Origin: Terriglobus roseus | GTDB lineage: Bacteria > Acidobacteriota > Terriglobia > Terriglobales > Acidobacteriaceae | Reading direction: 5' to 3' | NCBI RefSeq assembly: GCF_900105625.1 | Contig: NZ_FNSD01000001.1 | Coordinates: 4,588,001 to 4,652,000 of the forward strand | DNA length: 64,000 bases | Part shown: piece by piece, positions 33,451-41,305 of the stretch | How positions within the stretch are numbered: the first letter of the stretch is position 1 | Layout: each line of letters opens with the position of its first letter | Position numbers and translations under genes: made by a program | The notes under the pieces: generated by a model | Databases searched by the model: none | The model's input: the letters and a program-made list of their open reading frames with translations, nothing else | What the model was told of the DNA's origin: nothing

Positions 33451-35151
33451 ATGAGCGACGATCTGCAACAACGCGTATACCCCGAAGACGAGCGCCTCCG
33501 CAACGTGCAGGAAGACCCTGACCGCCGGATGACGCGCGACGAATGGGAGCGCGAAGAGTCGCTGGCGCGTCAGGCCGCCCACAAGCGTCACGAGAACGTG
33601 AAGCATGATCGTGAGGTCCAGGAAGAGTACGACCGCAAGCACCGTGCCCAACATCGCAACTGGGGAAAGATCCTGCTGTGGATTGGCGTTGGCGTCGCTG
33701 TGCTGCTGCTCATCTTCCTTGTTGGCTACCTGCCGCATCATGCCGAAGCGAAGAAGGCCGCTGCTGCAGCGCGCGAGCGCGAACAGGACGAGCCACAGGT
33801 ACCTGTCATTGAGGTCAAGCGGAGTACCAAGCCCGGTCAACTGACCGTGCCTGGCACGACTGCACCCATCACCGAGGCATACATCTATGCACGTGCCAAT
33901 GGATACCTGAAGAAGCGCTATGTCGATATCGGCGATCGTGTGAAGAAGGGGCAATTGCTCGGTCTGATTGATGCTCCCGATCTTGATCAGAATGTCGAGA
34001 TGGCTCGACAGCAGTTACACCAGGCTGAGGCGGATGAGGCCCAGCAACAGGCGCAATTGGACTTGAAGCGCGTGACATGGGAGCGCTGGCGCACACTGGT
34101 TGCGAAGGGCGTCTTCTCACGGCAGGATGGCGACCAGCGTGAGACGGACTACCGCGCGCAGCTTGCACTTGTGGCATCGTCGCAGAGGAACGTGGAAAGC
34201 TTCCGCGCAAACCTTAATCGGGCCATTGCGCTTCAAAGCTATGAGCGTGTGACATCTCCTTTCGATGGGATAGTCACGCAGCGCAACACGGACGTCGGCG
34301 CCCTGGTGGGTGCGGGTGGGAGTTCGACACCGCCACCCATGAACTCCGCCAACTCGGGCACCGGTGGCTCGGCGAGCGCGAGCAGTTCCAACACGAGCGG
34401 TACCAGCGGCAACGGCAGCAGTACCGCGACACCCTCGACAGGGCAGGCCAGCGGAGGCGCACTCTTTGCGGTCGCACAAGTAGACAAGCTTCGTATCCTC
34501 GTAGCCGTGCCCGAGGGCTATTCCACCAGTATCGCAACGGGCATGCAGGCGCAGGTGTTTCTGCAAGAGCGAACGGGTAAGCCAATCTATGGGACCGTAA
34601 CGCGCACCACGCACTCCATCGACGCGAACACGCGCACCATGCTGACAGAGGTCGATTTTGATAACCGCGACGGCAGCCTCAATCCCGGTATGTATACGGT
34701 CGTCACCTTCATTCAGGTTCGCGGTACACCGCCTTTGACTGTGCCCGGCGACGCAGTAATCGTTCGCCAGGACAAGACGATGGTCGCAATCGTGCGTGAC
34801 ATGAAGGTGCAGCTTGTCCCGGTGGAGATCGGGCGTGATTATGGTCCATCCGTCGAGATCCTAAGCGGCTTGCATGTGGGGGACCACGTGATCACAACGG
34901 TGACGGATGGTGTGCGGCAGGGCGCCAAGGTGCGGCCCATGCAACAGGGTGGTGAAAACGGCGAAGACGCCAGCGGTAATGGCGGCCAGCAGACCAACCG
35001 GGTACCCAACGCCGGTCCGAATGAGTATGGCGATCAGTCCATCGTGAACCAGAAGTCGGAAAGCACAAACAATCAAGGCAAGAAGGGTGGCGGCGGCGGG
35101 CAGCAGGGCAGCGGTGGGAAGCAATCGAATTCACAGGATAATAGCAAGTGA
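33451..35151 (+). CDS. RND efflux periplasmic adaptor (membrane fusion protein) with long cytoplasmic N terminus
   Basis: This 566-residue HlyD/AcrA-type adaptor has an unusual start. About 70 highly charged residues (rich in Glu, Arg and Lys) come before a single transmembrane helix at 72-94 (ILLWIGVGVAVLLLIFLVGY), so the first part should lie in the cytoplasm. The lipoyl half-motif ITEAYIYARANGYLKKRYVD, the coiled-coil hairpin and the second half-motif VTSPFDGIVTQRNTDVGALV follow. A Ser/Gly/Thr-rich insertion (about residues 287-335) is placed just after the second lipoyl half. The C terminus (about 60 residues) is Gly/Gln/Asn-rich. Typical adaptors are 370-420 residues. It is coupled to the outer-membrane gene by a GTGA overlap. 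Confidence 0.88.
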   Translation: MSDDLQQRVYPEDERLRNVQEDPDRRMTRDEWEREESLARQAAHKRHENVKHDREVQEEYDRKHRAQHRNWGKILLWIGVGVAVLLLIFLVGYLPHHAEAKKAAAAAREREQDEPQVPVIEVKRSTKPGQLTVPGTTAPITEAYIYARANGYLKKRYVDIGDRVKKGQLLGLIDAPDLDQNVEMARQQLHQAEADEAQQQAQLDLKRVTWERWRTLVAKGVFSRQDGDQRETDYRAQLALVASSQRNVESFRANLNRAIALQSYERVTSPFDGIVTQRNTDVGALVGAGGSSTPPPMNSANSGTGGSASASSSNTSGTSGNGSSTATPSTGQASGGALFAVAQVDKLRILVAVPEGYSTSIATGMQAQVFLQERTGKPIYGTVTRTTHSIDANTRTMLTEVDFDNRDGSLNPGMYTVVTFIQVRGTPPLTVPGDAVIVRQDKTMVAIVRDMKVQLVPVEIGRDYGPSVEILSGLHVGDHVITTVTDGVRQGAKVRPMQQGGENGEDASGNGGQQTNRVPNAGPNEYGDQSIVNQKSESTNNQGKKGGGGGQQGSGGKQSNSQDNSK

Positions 35152-37325
35152 AGCTACTCCCTTCAACCCGAATGACAGCGTCTGCAGTGACTGCGCTTGC
35201 GTGCATGGGTAGTCTGGTCATGAGCGACGCTGTCGCCCAGCAGGGGCAGCAGCCGCCACCTTACACTGCGCAGCAGCCCGTCCTACCCAGCGTGCAATCA
35301 CCGTCTGGCCAGCAGGCTATCCCGGAATCGCAACGTCCCACTGCTACTCCCGACGCGCCCCTACCGCAGCCGAATGGCAGCACCATCGACCTTCGCGATG
35401 TGAAGCCGTTAAGCGTTCAGCCGACGCGGCCAGCGGAACGTTCAACCATGCAGCAACATGCTCAGGACGATGCGACCAAGCCGAGGGCTGAGGGACTTTC
35501 GCCGCTGAAGACTGGGCTGTTTCATATCATCGGCGCATACCATCCAGCGCGTGTCGCGGAGTTGCCGGCAGGCGACACCTCACGGCTTGCCTCGCTCGTG
35601 CGCGATGGCAAGCTTTACCTTTCGCTGCATGATGCGTTGGCGCTCGCCATCGAAAACAATTTGGACGTTGAAGTGGGCCGCTACAGTCTTGGCCTTGCGG
35701 ACACTGACCTGACTCGCGCAAAGGGAGGCGGCACGCTGCGTGGCCTGGATTACACGGTGACGCAGACGGCGCCAGGAGTGGGAGCCGCGACCACCCCGCT
35801 GCTGATCACGACCACCACCCAGAATGGCTCGCCAACCAACGCCTCGGTGACGGACCTCTCTCAGGTTACGCAGACCGGCAATACTTCGCAGCAGTCGTTG
35901 AGTGAGAGCGGGACGGATACCTACGCACAGGGGCCATCGATCCCTGTCTTCGATCCGACTCTGATCGGCGAGGCGGGGTATCTGAGGCGTTCCAACCAGA
36001 CGTCATTGATCGAGACGAGCACGACCGGCACCGGCGCGGGCACCGGACCGCTCTCCTTCGTGAGCGCAGGGCTTGACTATCAACAGGGGTTCTCGCCGGG
36101 GACGCAGGTCGAGGCGTTCGTAAGCAATGCTCCCTCGGTCCTCTATGGACCTCAGCCGCAGTACGATCCATTCAAGTCGCCAAGCACCTCGCTGACCGTG
36201 ACCCAGCCACTCCTGCGCGGACGCGGGCGTGCGGTGAATCTCCGCTTTGTGCGGATCGCACAGATCAACCAGAGGGTTTCGCGACTGTTGTTTGAACAGC
36301 AAGTGCTGGAGACGGTCTACGGTGTCTCGCGCCTCTACTACGACCTGGTTTCTCTTGGCGAAAACATCGGCGTTAAGGAGCAGTCACTGGCCGCGGCTCA
36401 GCGGCTGCTGGACGACGACCGCAATCAGGTCTCTGAGGGGACTCTGGCGCCGATGGAACTCACGCGCGCGCAGGCCCTGGTGTCTTCGTCACGACTCGAC
36501 TTGATCCAGGCTCGCGGTCAGTATCGTCAGCAGGAGGTCATTCTTCGGCAGCAACTGGTACGCGACATGGCTGACCCCGGCGCGCAAATCCTCTCGATCG
36601 TAGCGACCGATAAAATTACCGTGCCGGATGCCGCACCGCAGCTTGATGTCAATGCACTCACTTCAGACGCGCTGGCAAACAGGCCTGACCTTGCGCAGGC
36701 CGGATTGCAGGTTCAGGCAAATGAAGCCGCAGCTCGTGGCACCAGCAATGGTGTGAAGCCGCTCCTGAATTTGTATGCGAATGTTCAGACGCGCGGCTCG
36801 TCACTGGTGCCATACCAGACATTGGGATCGACTGGAACAGGCCTGGTCCAGGTGCCGACTGCCCTCACGACCGGAGGTCTCCGGCTTTCGACGATCTACC
36901 AGGCGGGGATTCAACTGAACCTGCCTCTCCGAAATCGGATCGCACAAGCCGATGCGGCGCGGGATGAAATCCAGCTGCGTCGCGCGCAGGGCCGCACGGC
37001 GAAGCTGGAGAACGATATCCGGCAACAGATCGAAAATGCGTCAGTTGCACTTGAAAATGCTCATGAGGCGTACACTGCCGCTGTGGAAAGCCGCGACTAC
37101 CAGCAGCAGCTGCTGACGGCGGAGATTGATAAGTTCGCCGTAGGTGCGAGCACGAACTACATGATCATCCAGGATCAGGCATACCTGGCTCAGGCGCGGT
37201 CCACGGAAGTCGCAGCCCGGTCAGACTGGATGAAGGCCGAGATGGCGCTGGATCGTGCGCTCGGCGACCTGCTGGAGAAGAACCGGATCGAGCTGGATGA
37301 TGCGATCCGTGCCGATGTCCGGTGA
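35148..37325 (+). CDS. TolC-family outer-membrane efflux channel
   Basis: This 725-residue outer-membrane factor has a signal peptide (about residues 1-29, SDAVAQQ), then about 120 Pro/Gln-rich residues before the first helix LYLSLHDALALAIENNLDVE, a classic TolC-family start. A Thr/Ser/Gly-rich insertion (about residues 200-310) follows, then LTVTQPLLRGRGRAVNLRFV and the second repeat with IYQAGIQLNLPLRNRIAQAD and YMIIQDQAYLAQARSTEVAA. Most TolC proteins are 430-500 residues; the extra length is in the N terminus and the insertion. The GTG start at 35148 overlaps the adaptor stop and follows AGGA. It should provide the outer-membrane exit for the RND pump encoded just upstream. Confidence 0.87.
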   Translation: MKLLPSTRMTASAVTALACMGSLVMSDAVAQQGQQPPPYTAQQPVLPSVQSPSGQQAIPESQRPTATPDAPLPQPNGSTIDLRDVKPLSVQPTRPAERSTMQQHAQDDATKPRAEGLSPLKTGLFHIIGAYHPARVAELPAGDTSRLASLVRDGKLYLSLHDALALAIENNLDVEVGRYSLGLADTDLTRAKGGGTLRGLDYTVTQTAPGVGAATTPLLITTTTQNGSPTNASVTDLSQVTQTGNTSQQSLSESGTDTYAQGPSIPVFDPTLIGEAGYLRRSNQTSLIETSTTGTGAGTGPLSFVSAGLDYQQGFSPGTQVEAFVSNAPSVLYGPQPQYDPFKSPSTSLTVTQPLLRGRGRAVNLRFVRIAQINQRVSRLLFEQQVLETVYGVSRLYYDLVSLGENIGVKEQSLAAAQRLLDDDRNQVSEGTLAPMELTRAQALVSSSRLDLIQARGQYRQQEVILRQQLVRDMADPGAQILSIVATDKITVPDAAPQLDVNALTSDALANRPDLAQAGLQVQANEAAARGTSNGVKPLLNLYANVQTRGSSLVPYQTLGSTGTGLVQVPTALTTGGLRLSTIYQAGIQLNLPLRNRIAQADAARDEIQLRRAQGRTAKLENDIRQQIENASVALENAHEAYTAAVESRDYQQQLLTAEIDKFAVGASTNYMIIQDQAYLAQARSTEVAARSDWMKAEMALDRALGDLLEKNRIELDDAIRADVR

Positions 37326-37536
37326 GCGAGGTTGTTCACGTCATTTACAACTTCGCTGCACTGATACATGTGTTGATGTAACTGCGTGTCTTTGCGGGTA
37401 ACACAGCCGCTTTTCGTTGCGAGCTGTGACACGACGCCGGTATGCTGCGAGGCATCGTATAGGTTGACTTCATCTCTGCGCTTGCGCAGGGGTTGGACCA
37501 CGCGGCCCAGCCGCCTCACCCCCAACGAGGAACGGT

Positions 37537-38280
37537 ATGGCGATCGAGCAGCAGGCAGCAGACGGATTCGGCGGTTGTTGTCTTTCTGACAGTCTCTTTG
37601 AGCGGTACAGCTGGTTCTACGCGCTCTGTCGCGAACATCTTTTCCACGATCACACGTACGACATCTCCCATGCCCTCTGGGATGGGGCCACGCCCGAAGA
37701 CGGAACGCATGTGGTGGAGTTGGGCTGCGGACCCGGCTTTTACGCCTGCAGATTTGCAGAAGAGTTCCCGCAGATTCGCACGACTGGCGTGGATTTGTCG
37801 CATAACCTTTTGACCCGTGCCCGTCGTCGCGCCGCACGCAGGAACCTGGCCAACTGCACGTTTTATAACGCGGATGTTCACGCGCTGCCGGCGGCCATGG
37901 AACCGGTCCACGACATCGTCGTGTCGCGACTGTTCCTGATCGTTCCAAACCGCGAGGATGTATTACGCGAAATCTTCCGGGTCCTGCGGCCGGGTGGTCG
38001 ATGTTTCATCGCGGAGCCAGTCAGCGCCATGCGTACGCAGCTACCACTCTCTGCCATGTGGTTGCTCGCAAAGATCACATCGTTCGGTCGCGTGCCGTAT
38101 ATTGAGCCTCACAAGGTAAAAACGATGTCTGCTCCGGAATTTGAAGCACTGCTGCATACGGAACCGTGGGAAAGCGTGAAGATCACACGCCGTGGCCGCT
38201 ACCAATTTGGCGTTTGCACCAAACCCCTGACCGATCAGAGCTCCGAAGCACGGGCTTCTGCGGAGATCACCGTTGCCTGA
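37537..38280 (+). CDS. Class I SAM-dependent methyltransferase
   Basis: This 247-residue Rossmann-fold methyltransferase has motif I VVELGCGPGFYACRFAEEFP, the acidic residue of motif II in TTGVDLSHNLLTRA, and the motif near ADVHALP. FRVLRPGGRCFIAEPV is the post-catalytic strand and loop of the Methyltransf_11/25 type. The N-terminal 45 residues (CCLSDSLFERYSWFYALCRE) are hydrophobic and aromatic, suggesting a lipid or isoprenoid-like substrate. The start is ATG at 37537 after GAGGA. It overlaps the DUF2064 gene by 8 bp and begins a four-gene cassette with two glycosyltransferases, so methylation of a lipid-linked sugar or carrier is a reasonable but unproven guess. Confidence 0.85.
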   Translation: MAIEQQAADGFGGCCLSDSLFERYSWFYALCREHLFHDHTYDISHALWDGATPEDGTHVVELGCGPGFYACRFAEEFPQIRTTGVDLSHNLLTRARRRAARRNLANCTFYNADVHALPAAMEPVHDIVVSRLFLIVPNREDVLREIFRVLRPGGRCFIAEPVSAMRTQLPLSAMWLLAKITSFGRVPYIEPHKVKTMSAPEFEALLHTEPWESVKITRRGRYQFGVCTKPLTDQSSEARASAEITVA

Positions 38281-39049
38281 TTCGTACCCGATCCTGTCTC
38301 CTGACAAACCTTCTGCCGCGAACGCTGGCAAATGCGCACTGGCTGTGATGGCAAAGGCTCCACGACCAGGGAAGGTCAAAACGCGTCTCGCTCCTCCATT
38401 GACCCTTGAACAGTCCGCCGCGTTGAACACATGCTTCCTACGCGACACCTTCACGAATATCGATTCGGTTGAAGACGCCCAGGGCATCATCTGTTACACG
38501 CCGGTGGGCGACGAGGCGATGTTCGACGGCCTGGCGCCCAAAAGCTTTGCATTGATTGCCCAGCGGGGAGATGGCTTCGGCGACCGTCTATACCTGGCGG
38601 CGACCGACCTGCTGGCGTGCGGCTTCAGTTCCGTGTGCCTTATTGACTCTGACAGCCCCACGATTCCGTATGCTGCCTTGCAACAGGCCGTCCAAGCATT
38701 GGCACAGCCGGGCGATCGCGTCGTTCTGGGTGGTTCGGACGATGGCGGGTACTACCTGATCGGCCTGAAAGCGGCACATGCTGCAGTCTTCGAGCGCATT
38801 ACGTGGAGCACAGCTTCTGTCTTTGCCGAGACCGTTGAACGCGCCGCTGAAGCAGACTTGGAATTAGTCGAGCTGCCGGTCTGGTACGACGTGGATGACG
38901 GCGCAACCCTCCGTATTCTGGCGGCAGAACTACTGGAAGGGAAGCGGCCATTCTTCGCCGAGACCGACGGTTTTGACGCCGTCCGCACACGAGAGTTTCT
39001 GCAGTCACTCGCTGAGGGTGGATCGCCGCCATGGCATACCGCGGGTTGA
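38273..39049 (+). CDS. TIGR04282/DUF2064 family GT-A-fold glycosyltransferase
   Basis: This protein of about 258 residues has the DUF2064 signature ALAVMAKAPRPGKVKTRLAP at about residues 23-42. SVCLIDSDSPTIPYAALQQA holds the Asp-Ser-Asp that corresponds to the GT-A DxD, and VLGGSDDGGYYLIGLK follows. Members are named TIGR04282 arsenosugar-biosynthesis glycosyltransferases in some databases, but no ArsM- or ArsS-like gene is near, so that name should not be taken as function. The fold is shared with nucleotidyltransferases such as MobA and CofC. The start appears to be TTG at 38273, overlapping the methyltransferase stop; the extra 20 residues before the signature are not conserved in the fold. 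It overlaps the next gene by 19 bp. Confidence 0.85.
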   Translation: MPDSYPILSPDKPSAANAGKCALAVMAKAPRPGKVKTRLAPPLTLEQSAALNTCFLRDTFTNIDSVEDAQGIICYTPVGDEAMFDGLAPKSFALIAQRGDGFGDRLYLAATDLLACGFSSVCLIDSDSPTIPYAALQQAVQALAQPGDRVVLGGSDDGGYYLIGLKAAHAAVFERITWSTASVFAETVERAAEADLELVELPVWYDVDDGATLRILAAELLEGKRPFFAETDGFDAVRTREFLQSLAEGGSPPWHTAG

Positions 39050-40428
39050 AGCCAGCAGCAGGCGGAGCTTCGTTCTGGCCCGCCAGCGCGCTCGGTACCA
39101 ATCTGGCTCTGACGCTGCTCGGCTGCCTGATGCTCTGGCTCTCACGTCACCTGGCGTTCGAGTTCAGACACATCGTCTTCGACTACTCGGAGACATCACT
39201 CAGCGCCCTCATCACCTTCCTGGGTGCGGCCCTGCTGGTTACGCGGCAACCGGTGAACCGTGCAACCATACCAATCATCCTGGCGTTTGCACTGCTGTGC
39301 AGGCTGGTCTTTCTTCTGCCGCCACCGCATCTGTCCAGCGACATCTACCGATACGTCTGGGATGGGATGATGCAGCATCACGGGATCAACCCCTATCGCT
39401 ACTATCCCGCCGACCCGCACATCGCGGCCTTTCGCGATAGTTCGATCTACCCGCACATTAATCGAAAAGAATACGCCGTCACGATCTACCCGCCTGTGGC
39501 GCAGATGTTCTACTTCATTGCCACAGCCTTCTCGGCGAGTCTGACCGCTATGAAGTTGACCATGTATGCCTCTGAGGCCATCACGGTCTATGCGCTCACC
39601 CGCATGCTGACGCTCCTTGGGAGCCGACGGGAGCAAGTCCTCCTCTATGCGTGGAGTCCGTTGCTAATCTGGGAGGTTGGTTCCAGCGGGCATCTTGACG
39701 CTTTCCTGACTGCGCTGCTGGCGCTGGCCCTGCTCTTCCGTATGCGCAATCAGCCTGTGTTAACTGGGCTGGCACTTGGGGCGGCAGTGATGACGAAGTT
39801 TTACCCGCTCATACTGCTGCCGGCACTCTGGCGTCGGCGCGACTGGCGGATGCCGTTGACTGTGGCCGGCGTGATCGCAGCCAGCTACCTGCCGTATCTT
39901 TCCGTCGGAAAGAGAGTCTTTGGTTTCGCGGGCGGTTATGTGCAGGAAGAGGGCATCAGCAGCGGATCGCGGTACTTTCTACTGGAACTGGCACACCATC
40001 TGCCAGGCCTGTCGGATCTGCCGGCTGTTGCATACTACGCATTTTGCGTTCTGTGCTTCGTGCCGTTGCTCTGGTGGTGCTGGCGTGTCGGCGATTCCGG
40101 GGATGGAGTTGCGTTCCTGCGTCCGGCCGCCGCGCTTGGTTTCGCACTGATGCTGCTGTTTTCGCCGCACTATCCCTGGTACGTCCTATGGCTGGTGCCA
40201 TTCGTTGTTCTGAGTCCTGGCCTCACGATGGGTGTCTACCTCTGCGTGATCTTCTACGGTTTCACGACCATGTGGGCCGAACCTGGAGCGCACATGTACT
40301 TCCTGAGCAAGTGGATGTATGGCACCGTCGCGCTTGCTGCGATCCTTGAAGCGGCCTATAAGGGGTGGCTGCATCGCTTCTTTGCTCCGGGGCGGTTCTG
40401 GGCCGTTGCGCAGGAGGGTGGGGCGTAG
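39031..40428 (+). CDS. GT-C fold polytopic glycosyltransferase (GT87/DUF2029-like)
   Basis: This 465-residue membrane protein has about 11-13 hydrophobic helices. After the first helix comes the loop LPPPHLSSDIYRYVWDGMMQ, followed by HGINPYRYYPADPH. This Asp-x-x-Arg-x-x-x-Asp pattern in the first large loop is typical of GT-C enzymes (GT87, mannosyltransferase-like) that use polyprenyl-phosphate sugars. AYVLALRM-type helices and LLLFSPHYPWYVLWLVPFVV are also family-like. It should transfer a sugar from a lipid donor on the periplasmic side. The GT2 gene that begins one base later encodes the kind of enzyme that makes such a donor, a functional pairing known from other bacteria. Start ATG 39031. 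Confidence 0.83.
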   Translation: MAYRGLKPAAGGASFWPASALGTNLALTLLGCLMLWLSRHLAFEFRHIVFDYSETSLSALITFLGAALLVTRQPVNRATIPIILAFALLCRLVFLLPPPHLSSDIYRYVWDGMMQHHGINPYRYYPADPHIAAFRDSSIYPHINRKEYAVTIYPPVAQMFYFIATAFSASLTAMKLTMYASEAITVYALTRMLTLLGSRREQVLLYAWSPLLIWEVGSSGHLDAFLTALLALALLFRMRNQPVLTGLALGAAVMTKFYPLILLPALWRRRDWRMPLTVAGVIAASYLPYLSVGKRVFGFAGGYVQEEGISSGSRYFLLELAHHLPGLSDLPAVAYYAFCVLCFVPLLWWCWRVGDSGDGVAFLRPAAALGFALMLLFSPHYPWYVLWLVPFVVLSPGLTMGVYLCVIFYGFTTMWAEPGAHMYFLSKWMYGTVALAAILEAAYKGWLHRFFAPGRFWAVAQEGGA

Positions 40429-41136
40429 ATGCGAGTTTCTGTGATCATCCCCGCGCTGAACGAGGCAGAGTCTATAGGTTTCGTGGTGGGCGAGATGCCC
40501 TGGAGTCTGATCGACGAGTGCATCGTCGTTGACAACGGATCGACGGACGATACGGCAGCTATCGCCATCGCCGCCGGTGCTCGCGTTATCACTGCGCCCC
40601 GCGGCTACGGTGCGGCCTGTATGGACGGTGCATCGGCTGCTTTGCAGACAAGCGATGTGCTGGTCTTCCTCGACGGCGATGGAGCGGACATTGCAGCGCA
40701 TATCCCCGACTTGCTCGCGCCCATCGCGCGGGGCGAAATGGATCTGGTGCTCGGGACGCGACTTGGACCACGCCCCGCGACCCTCAAACGGGAGAAGGGT
40801 TCAATGCTTGCCTCGCAGATCTTTGCCGGGTGGTTCGTCGGCACATTGCTGCGTCTGCGTTTTCCTCGAAAGCATCGCTACACGGACATGTGTGCCTTTC
40901 GCGCAATTCGACGTACCGCGCTGAACTCCCTGGGAATGAAGGAGCGCACCTATGGATGGAACTTGGAGATGCAGATACGCGCGCTGCAGAAGGGACTCCG
41001 GATCACCGAAATCCCCGTCGGATACCGCGCTCGCTACGGCGGTATCTCCAAAGTTTCGGGTGACTTCCGGGCAAGTCTGAAAGCTGCACAACGCATACTT
41101 GAAGTGCTCCTCAGGGTCACCGCAGAAAAGGTATAA
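40429..41136 (+). CDS. Family 2 glycosyltransferase (polyprenyl-phosphate sugar synthase-like)
   Basis: This 235-residue GT-A enzyme of family GT2 has VSVIIPALNEAESIGFVVGE at the N terminus, ECIVVDNGSTDDTAAIAIAA, GYGAACMDGASAA, and the metal-binding VLVFLDGDGAD (DxD). The C-terminal RARYGGISKVSGDFRASLKA matches the dolichol-phosphate-mannose-synthase-like subgroup; no transmembrane helix follows. The expected reaction is transfer of a hexose from a nucleotide sugar to polyprenyl phosphate in the cytoplasm. The preceding gene's TAG directly abuts this ATG, so the two are co-transcribed and probably coupled. The product would be the donor for the GT-C enzyme encoded upstream. Confidence 0.87.
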   Translation: MRVSVIIPALNEAESIGFVVGEMPWSLIDECIVVDNGSTDDTAAIAIAAGARVITAPRGYGAACMDGASAALQTSDVLVFLDGDGADIAAHIPDLLAPIARGEMDLVLGTRLGPRPATLKREKGSMLASQIFAGWFVGTLLRLRFPRKHRYTDMCAFRAIRRTALNSLGMKERTYGWNLEMQIRALQKGLRITEIPVGYRARYGGISKVSGDFRASLKAAQRILEVLLRVTAEKV

Positions 41137-41305
41137 GGAGCCCTCGGCGAACTGCGGTTCTGCCGCCGCATCTTCGCCCCATCGCACCACAACTTCCCGG
41201 ACAGGATCGCGTCTTATGGAGTACGGGCCGGCCGCACACGACGATCGGCCAGCTTCCTGGACCGGACTACAGTCAAAGGAGCCGAGGCCCGACGGAGTCA
41301 TGACG

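Noticed and set aside
38273-39049. Arsenosugar biosynthesis assignment for the DUF2064 protein
   Set aside because: The family name suggests it, but no arsenic methyltransferase or ArsS-like radical SAM gene is present nearby.
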